From: Chionoecetes opilio
Taxonomy: Eukaryota > Arthropoda > Malacostraca > Decapoda > Majidae
DNA: 64,000 bases
Assembly: GCA_016584305.1 (NCBI GenBank)
Contig: JACEEZ010012726.1
Location: 190,001 to 254,000, forward strand
Direction of reading: 5' to 3'
Shown: positions 14,601 to 23,915 of the stretch, piece by piece
Layout: every line of letters begins with the position of its first letter
How positions within the stretch are numbered: the first letter of the stretch is position 1
Translations under genes and position numbers: made by a program
The notes under the pieces: model-generated
What the model saw: only the letters and a program-made list of their open reading frames with translations
Database searches by the model: none
What the model was told of the DNA's origin: nothing

Positions 14601-17600
14601 CAACAGACGATTTTATATAGCAAAGGAAAGATCTGGGCGTGAAGGGGTTGAAGTGTTGAGTCTGTATACTAAATATTGATGGTTTGTACTACATGACTGC
14701 TTTGTGTGTACAGTTTCCCCAGTCCCGGGAGAAGAGTGGCGGGCTGACGCAGCAGGTGACGGTGATCAGCCAGGAGGTGATGGAGTCCCTGCAACCCAAC
14801 AAACCACCCGTCCCCGCTAACCAAGAGGTCCCTCCCCCTCCCCCTCCCCTGCACCTCCTCCAGGTAGGCTAATGCTAACACGCCGCTCCCTCGCTTCACC
14901 CTCCCGGCTAGAAACATGGGTGAGAGAATAGGGTTTTTTTTCTTTCACCCTGCTAGAAACATTGGCGAGAGATGTTTTTTTGGTTTTTTCGCTTGACCCG
15001 GTGGTAAGCCTGGGTGAGGGAAGAGTGCCAGTAGTGCTCTGTTTGTAGCCCTTCCAGGCTTCCTGACATTGGTGTTGCCTCTAACTGTTCATGTAATGCT
15101 ACAATAATGCTGTTTTGTGTAGTCTTGTAGTCTAAAAATCACGCAATGAATGACTTTGAAGGATAGTTATGTTTGCACTTTCAATGCAAGGTCGACATCA
15201 TGTTTACAATTGAATGATTTAGACTACAGAAAAGACAAACTTTACCTTAATTCACAAGCTAATGTAAGTTTTCATCGAGGGAGCTATGGACACCTATGAA
15301 GACATTTTGTTTACCATTGAAATATTTAGACTACTGTAATTAATACAATGTTTAACTCTATAATTAATATAACTTTTCATTCAGGGAGCCGTGGACACCG
15401 TCGAAGAGATTGTTCCTCCCACCCCCAAGACTCCAAGGTCGCGCAAGGCAGCTCGCTTCTTCCCCGTGGTCAAGGACAAAGCCAACGTGGACCAACGCAC
15501 GCCGCGCAAGAAGAAGACGCGTCACTCCCACAACCCGCCCGTGGAGAGTCACGTGGGCTGGGTCATGGACTCCCGGGAACACAAGCCACGCACAAACTCA
15601 ATCAGGTAATGCGATGATTGCATTGGTAATCAGGTAATTGAAGCTATTAAATATACACTCACTCGAGAGGTGTAGAGTAAGGGGCGATCTGATAGAAGTT
15701 TTTAAGTGGTTGAAGGGATACAATAAAGGCGATGTAGGAAAAGTTCTTATGGCTAGCAAGCAGGGTAGAACAAAAAGTAACGGATTCAAGCTGGAAAAAC
15801 GTAGATTTGAAAAAAAAATTGGGGAAAACTGGTTCACAAATAGGGTGGTAAATGAATGGACTCAAGTCGTCAGGTAGTTAGTGCGGAGTCAATAGGGAGT
15901 TTTAAAAGGAGGCTAGACAATTTCATGGATGGGGATGAAAGGTGGATGTAGGTAGTGTTAAGTAACAGGAACTACCACGTGTAGGTCTCATGGCCTCTTG
16001 TAGCTTCCTTATTTTCTTGTGTTCTTATGTGTAGCCTTAGCCAGCCTCCTTTGCTCACCTGTACTGATGACAATGATGGATATGATCTGTAATCTCTGCT
16101 TTCTCCTCTGCAGTGACCTCAACGCCAGCCCCAATGAGAACCAGCTGTCTAACAGTTTTGGCAGCAACTATGGGTCCTATGGATCTCTGCCTGGCTCCCT
16201 GCCCACCTTCCAGCACCCCTCACACTCCCTGCTCAAGGAAAACGGATTCACACAACAGGTTTACCACAAGTACCGAGCCAGATGTTTGAAAGGTAGGCCA
16301 ATTGGAATGGAAGGAAGAAATATATCAGGGAGGCTTTTTATTTTATATTTTTATTTATATATATATATTTTTTTTTAACATCACAAAGGACTGGCCAAGG
16401 GTAAAAAAAAATAGAGGTTAAAGAGGTCACCCAAAGCCCGTTGAGTTGGCAGTCCCTGTAAAGAAGACAGTAAGACAATAAAGAAAGGAAGGGTGGGCCA
16501 ATTTAGTTAGTTTGTTGCATGACTTGACTTATTAAACTATTCTTGCCATTGCTGAATTCCTATCTAACTTGTGAAGATTCCTACAGAAAGTTAGTGTTGA
16601 GTCTTTTCTTTTTTTCTTATAGTTAGAAATAGATTAAAAGGTATGCCAATTTAAATGATGGGAAGGAATATATCGGGGAGGCATTACTTGACCTTTTTAA
16701 AACTTTATTCTTTCCATTTCTTCAATTCCCACAGAAAGTTTCTTATAATTCATAGGAATGTAACACCGTATTGTTAATTGAAATGGAAGGAAATAATATA
16801 TCGGAGCCTTGTCATAGGCTATGTTTTTGATATAGTATAGTGTTTTGATTGGTGTCATGGGAGGTGGGGCACGATAGTTGTCCACTTTTTTTCTCTTATT
16901 TTTGTAGGCGAGGACTCAAACCTCAGCCACACATCTCTTTGGACCCAACAACTGATTACTTAGACTTAACCTCTTGAGACCCAGAACGTAATTTCCATCG
17001 TAATTTGGGTACCATTAGACAATTTTTAGTGAATATAAGCAACATTTTATAGATATGACCTGTTTAGTATCCTTGTCGACTAGCGTATTTGGTATATTCA
17101 GTTAGTTTTCATAATTTTATGGCTAACAACAGACAATTTTTTATAGCAAAGGAAAGATCTGGGTTTGAAGGGGTTAAGACAACTCCATAAGAAGTCTATA
17201 CCATAATTGTTAAGACTAATCTTATGGGTCATTTGTATTTGTCTGTCATGATTTGCATTTCATTTTTTCATGTCAGATATCCCTGCCTCTGTTCAAGGAA
17301 ATGAGTGATACTAAAGCAAAAACTATTCTATAATGGTTCTAAGGACAATGACCTATTTATTTCTCCAGAACGCAAAAGACTTGGAATTGGCCAGAGTGCA
17401 GAGATGAACACTTTATATCGCTTTTGGTCTTTCTTCCTACGAGACCACTTCAACAGAAAGATGTACGAAGAGTTCAGAAGACTGGCGAACGAGGATGCCA
17501 GGGTTGGATACAGGTACAACTATGTCTCTTCTTATCAACTTATATCACTTCTGTCTCTTGTTGAAAGCATTAACACATGAATTTGGAAGCTATCATTATA

Positions 17601-20600
17601 TATTAGTTTATTGTCCAGCTTATAACGAGGATGCCAGGGTTGGATACAGGTACAACTATGTCTCTTATCAACTTATATCACTTCTGTCTCTTGTTGAAAG
17701 CATTAACACATGAATTTGGAAGCTATCATTATATATTAGTTTATTGCCCAGCTTATAACGAGGATGCCAGGGTTGGATACAGGTATGTTGTCACTTCTTG
17801 TCACCTATGTTATCACTTGGCTTGTATTGGAAGCATTTTACACCTGCACTTGGAAGCTATCATTGTATACCAGTCAACTTATATACCTTTGTAACATTGT
17901 ATACCATGTTCTATTCTTATCAACTTATATCACTTCTGTCTCTTGTTGAAAGCAGCGCCTGAACATGGAAGCTATCATTATAGAGCAGTTTGTTGTCCAG
18001 CTTATAATAATGATGCAATATTTGATAGATAGAAACTTGAGATTATTATTAGTTCATTGTAGTAACTATGGCATCTCTTCTGTCTTATTCTTCTGGTTTA
18101 TTCTCCCTTTTTTCTTTATTTTGATGGTTTATTCTCCCTTTTTTCTTTATTTTGATGGTTTATTCTCCCTTTTTTCTTTATTTTGATGGTTTATTCTCCC
18201 TTTTTTCTTTATTTTGATGGTTTATTCTCCCTTTTTTCTTTATTTTGATGGTTTATTCTCCCTTTTTTTCTTTATCCTTTTTTGAAAGCATTAAGCACCT
18301 GAACTTAGATGCTATCATTATATAGTTTATTGTCCAGCTTATAACAATGATGCAATAGTTGACTGATAGAACCTTGAGATGATTGGTGCAGGTTAGTAGA
18401 TCTCTTGAGTTTTTATATATGATATTAAACCGGATACCAGGTTATGTAAATAGAATTAGGAACTATAGTCTTTTAAGAATTTTTTTTTTTTTTACTCTCT
18501 CGCTCTTGCTCTCGCTCTCACACACATGAAACAAAAATTTAATTCCTATGAGAACATTATTTTGATGGTTTATTCTCCCTTTTTTCTTTATTTTGATGGT
18601 TTATTCTCCCTTTTTTCTTTATTTTGATGGTTTATTCTCCCTTTTTTCTTTATTTTGATGGTTTATTCTCCCTTTTTTCTTTATTTTGATGGTTTATTCT
18701 CCCTTTTTTCTTTATTTTGATGGTTTATTCTCCCTTTTTTCTTTTGATGGTTTATTCTCCCTTTTTTCTTTTCTTTTTATGGTTTATTCTCCCTTTTTTC
18801 TTTATTTTGATGGTTTATTCTCCCTTTTTTCTTTATTTTGATGGTTTATTCTCCCTTTTTTCTTTATTTTGATGGTTTATTCTCCCTTTTTTCTTTATTT
18901 TGATGGTTTATTCTCCCTTTTTTCTTTATTTTGATGGTTTATTCTCCCTTTTTTCTTTATTTTTATTGTTTAATCTCCCTTTTTTCTTTTGATGGTTTAT
19001 TCTCCCTTTTTTCTTTTCTTTTGATGGTTTATTCTCCCTTTTTTCTTTATTTTGATGGGTTATTCTCCCTTTTTTCTTTATTTTGATGGTTTATTCTCCC
19101 TTTTTTCTTTATTTTGATGGTTTATTCTCCCTTTTTTCTTTATTGATGTTTTTCTCCCTTCTTTATTTTGATGGTTTATTCTCCCTTTTTTCTTTATTTT
19201 GATGGTTTATTCTCCCTTTTTTCTTTATTTTGATGGTTTATTCTCCCTTTTATCTTTATTTTGATGGTTTATTCTCCCTTTTTTCTTTATTTTGATGGTT
19301 TATTCTCCCTTTTTTCTTTTCTTTTTATGGTTTATTCTCCCTTTTTTCTTTATTTTGATGGGTTATTCTCCATTTTTTCTTTATTTTGATGGTTTATTCT
19401 CCCTTTTTTCTTTATTTTGATGTTTTTCTCCCTTCTTTATTTTGATGGTTTATTCTCCCTTTTTTCTTTATTTTGATGGTTTATTCTCCCTTTTTTCTTT
19501 ATTTTGATGGTTTATTCTCCCTTTTTTCTTTATTTTTATGGTTTATTCTCCTTTTTTTCTTTATTTTGATGGTTTATTCCCTTTTTTCTTTTGATGGTTT
19601 ATTCTCCCTTTTTTCTTTTCTTTTTATGGTTTATTCTCCCTTTTTTCTTTATTTTGATGGTTTATTCTCCCTTTTATCTTTATTTTGATGGTTTATTCTC
19701 CCTTTTTTCTTTATTTTGATGGTTTATTCTCCCTTTTTTCTTTATTTTGATGGTTTATTCTCCCTTTTTTCTTTATTTTGATGGTTTATTCTCCCTTTTT
19801 TCTTTCTTTTTATGGTTTATTCTCCCTTTTTTCTTTTTGGTTTATTCTCCCTTTTTTCTTTTTATGGTTTATTCTCCCTTTTTTCTTTTTATGGTTTATT
19901 CTCCCTTTTTTCTTTTCTTTTTATGGTTTATTCTCCCTTTTTTCTTTATTTTGATGGGTTATTCTCCCTTTTTTCTTTATTTTGATGTTTTTTCTCCCTT
20001 CTTTATTTTGATGGTTTATTCTCCGTTTTCTTTATTTTGATGGTTTATTCTCCCTTTTTTCTTTATTTTGATGGTTTATTCTCCCTTTTTTCTTTATTTT
20101 GATGGTTTATTCTCCCTTTTTTCTTTATTTTGATGGTTTATTCTCCCTTTTTTCTTTATTTTGATGGTTTATTCTCCCTTTTTTCTTTATTTTGATGGTT
20201 TATTCTCCCTTTTTTCTTTATTTTGATGGTTTATTCTCCCATTTTTCATTATTTGGATGGTTTATTCTCCCTTTTTTCTTTATTTTGTTGGTTTATTCTC
20301 CCTTTTTTCTTTATTTTGATGGTTTATTCTCCCTTTTTATCTTTATTTTGATGGTTTATTCTCCCTTTTTTCTTTATTTTGATGGTTTATTCTCCCTTTT
20401 TTCTTTATTTTGATGGTTTATTCTCCCTTTTTTCTTTATTTTGATGCTTTTTCTCCCTTTATTTTGATGGTTTATTCTCCCTTCTTTATTTTGATGGTTT
20501 ATTCTCCCTTCTTTATTTTGATGCTTTTTCTCCCTTCTTTATTTTGATGGTTTATTCTCGCTTCTTTATTTTGATGGTTTATTCTCCCTTTTTTCTTTAT

Positions 20601-23600
20601 TTTGATGGTTTATTCTCCCTTTTTTCTTTATTTTGATGGTTTATTCTCCCTTTTTTCTTTATTTTGATGGGTTATTCTCCCTTTTTCTTTATTTTGATGG
20701 TTTATTCTCCCTTTTATCTTTATTTTGATGGGTTATTCTCCCTTTTTTCTTTATTTTGATGGTTTATTCTCCCTTTTTTCTTTATTTTGATGCTTTTTCT
20801 CCCTTTATTTTGATGGTTTATTCTCCCTTCTTTATTTTGATGGTTTATTCTCCCTTTTTTCTTTATTTTGATGGTTTATTCTCCCTTTTTTCTTTATTTT
20901 GATGGTTTATTCTCCCTTTTTTCTTTATTTTGATGCTTTTTCTCCCTTTATTTTGATGGTTTATTCTCCCTTTTTTCTTTATTTTGATGGTTTATTCTCC
21001 CTTTTTTCTTTATTTTGATGCTTTTTCTCCCTTCTTTATTTTGATGGTTTATTCTCCCTTCTTTATTTTGATGGTTTATTCGCCCTTTTTTCTTTATTTT
21101 GATGGTTTATTCTCCCTTTTTTCTTTATTTTGATGGTTTATTCTCCCTTTTTTCTTTATTTTGATGGTTTATTCTCCCTTTTTTCTTTATTTTGATGGTT
21201 TATTCTCCCTTTTTTCTTTATTTTGATGGTTTATTCGCCCTTTTTTCTTTATTTTGATGGTTTATTCGCCCTTTTTTCTTTATTTTGATGGTTTATTCTC
21301 CCTTTTTTCTTTATTTTGATGGTTTATTCGCCCTGTTTTCTTTATTTTGATGGTTTATTCTCCCTTTTTTCTTTATTTTGATGGTTTATTCGCCCTTTTT
21401 TCTTTATTTTGATGGTTTATTCTCCCTTTTTTCTTTATTTTGATGGTTTATTCGCCCTTTTTTCTTTATTTTGATGGTTTATTCTCCCTTTTTTCTTTAT
21501 TTTGATGGTTTATTCTCCCTTTTTTCTTTATTTTGATGGTTTATTCTCCCTTTTTTCTTTATTTTGATGGTTTATTCGCCCTTTTTTCTTTATTTTGATG
21601 GTTTATTCTCCCTTTTTTCTTTATTTTGATGGTTTATTCTCCCTTTTTTCTTTATTTTGATGGTTTATTCTCCCTTTTTTCTTTATTTTGATGGTTTATT
21701 CTCCCTTTTTTCTTTTCTTTTTATGGTTTATTCTCCCTTTTTTCTTTATTTTGATGGTTTATTCTCCCTTTTTTCTTTATTTTGATGGTTTATTCTCCCT
21801 TTTTTCTTTTCTTTTTATGGTTTATTCTCCCTTTTTTCTTTATTTTGATGGTTTATTCTCCCTTTACTGTCCAGATACGGGTTGGAGTGCCTCTTCCGCT
21901 TCTTCAGTTACGGTCTTGAGAAACACTACAGAGATGAGATTTACAACGACTTCCAAGAGGAGACAATGCGCGACATGGACTACGGGCAGCTGTATGGACT
22001 GGAGAAGTTCTGGGCATTCCTCAAATATTACAGAAACAGCGTGAACCTTGTGGTGCAGGACAAGCTCAAGGAGAGAGTGGCGAAATACAAGAGCATAGAG
22101 GACTTCAGGGTGGAAATGGTGAGTATTTTATATATTTTTTATTTCTTTTTAATCGGTAGATATTTTTAACCCCTTGAGACCCAGAGCATAATTTCCATTG
22201 TATTTGGGCTACCATTAGACGATTTTTAGTGAATATAAGCAATATTTAATAGATATGACCTGTTTAGTATCCTTGTCGACTAACTAATTTGGCATATCCA
22301 GTTACTTTTCGTTATTTTATTGCTCGACAAGATACAATTTTTATAGCAAGGGAAAGATCTGGGTGTGAAGGGGTTAAAAATAGGTTAGACATATTTATGG
22401 ATGAAGACAACAGATGGCAGGTGTTGGGTGCACAGGAGCTGCCTTGAGGAGGTCAACTGGCCTCTTGCAGTCTCCTTATGTTCTTATGTATTCCTAATGT
22501 CTCAAATTGGAAAAAGGTTTTACACTTCAGTCCATTCCCATCGTTTTGAATTATATCTTCCTTTGCTGCAGTAACTTTTTATAGCCGTCAAAGTTATTTC
22601 AAACTTTGGATGTTTCAAAAGTAGATTTAAGTTTTTGCTTAATAATTTAATCAAGTTTATTCAAAAATTGTTGATGACATTAAGACACCTATCAGTATGC
22701 TACAAAGACTCATAGAGGACCCGAAAACTTTGTGGTTCATGGACTGACCCAATTTCTTTTAAACAAAATTTGCAGCTGGCACACCCAAAACCCAATTTCT
22801 TTTAAACTAAATTTGCAGCTGGCACACCCAATTACCCAAAACCCAATTTCTTTTAAACTAAATTTGCAGCTGGCACACCCAATTACCCAAAACCCAATAT
22901 TCTTTTAAATTAAATTTGCAGCCGGAACACCCAATTACCCAAAACCCAATTTCTTTTAAACTAAATTTGCAGCTGGCACACCCAATTACCCAAAACCCAA
23001 TTTCTTTTAAACTAAATTTGCAGCTGGCACACCTAATTACCCAAAACCCAATTTCTTTTAAACTAAATTTGCAGCTGGCACACCCAATTACCCAAAACCC
23101 AATATTCTTTTTAATAATAGATGAATAGGTGAAAATTTTGTGGTTCATAGATTGACCCAATTTCTTTTACCCTAAATTACCCAAAAACTCATAGTAACAT
23201 AGTAATAGTAAATAGTAATAGTAATAGATAGTAATATAGCATAGACAGCATAGTAAATAGGTGAACATTTTGTGCTTCATAGACTGACCCAATTTCTATT
23301 ATCCTAAATTCACAGCCGGAAGAATACGACGCAGCGAAGGAAGCCAGAAAAGCACGATCGCGCACAATCTCCGAGAACGAGAGCGCGGCGCTGGCAGAAC
23401 ACCACCGAAGCAACGGCGGCCGTGTGGGTCGCCGCGAACGCCGGGCCTCCGAGGGCGACGGCGACCCGGGGGCGAGTGACTGCCCTCCCCACGCCCACGC
23501 TAGGGTGCGGAACAGCTCGGGGGGACACAACTTCTCTAAGGTTAGTCTTGTCAGCTGTGAGGAGGAATGAAAGGATAAAAAGGGGATGGAGGAATGAATG

Positions 23601-23720
23601 CAATGAATGAAAAGATAGATGAAATATTTGTAGGATTATTGGTGATAGGGGTGAAGATGGGTTATTCAAATTATCTGTTAACTTCATCTATATAAGAAAT
23701 TATATATATATATGATTTTT

Positions 23721-23779
<59 letters not shown>

Positions 23780-23782
23780 CTC

Positions 23783-23865
<83 letters not shown>

Positions 23866-23870
23866 CCGTC

Positions 23871-23915
<45 letters not shown>

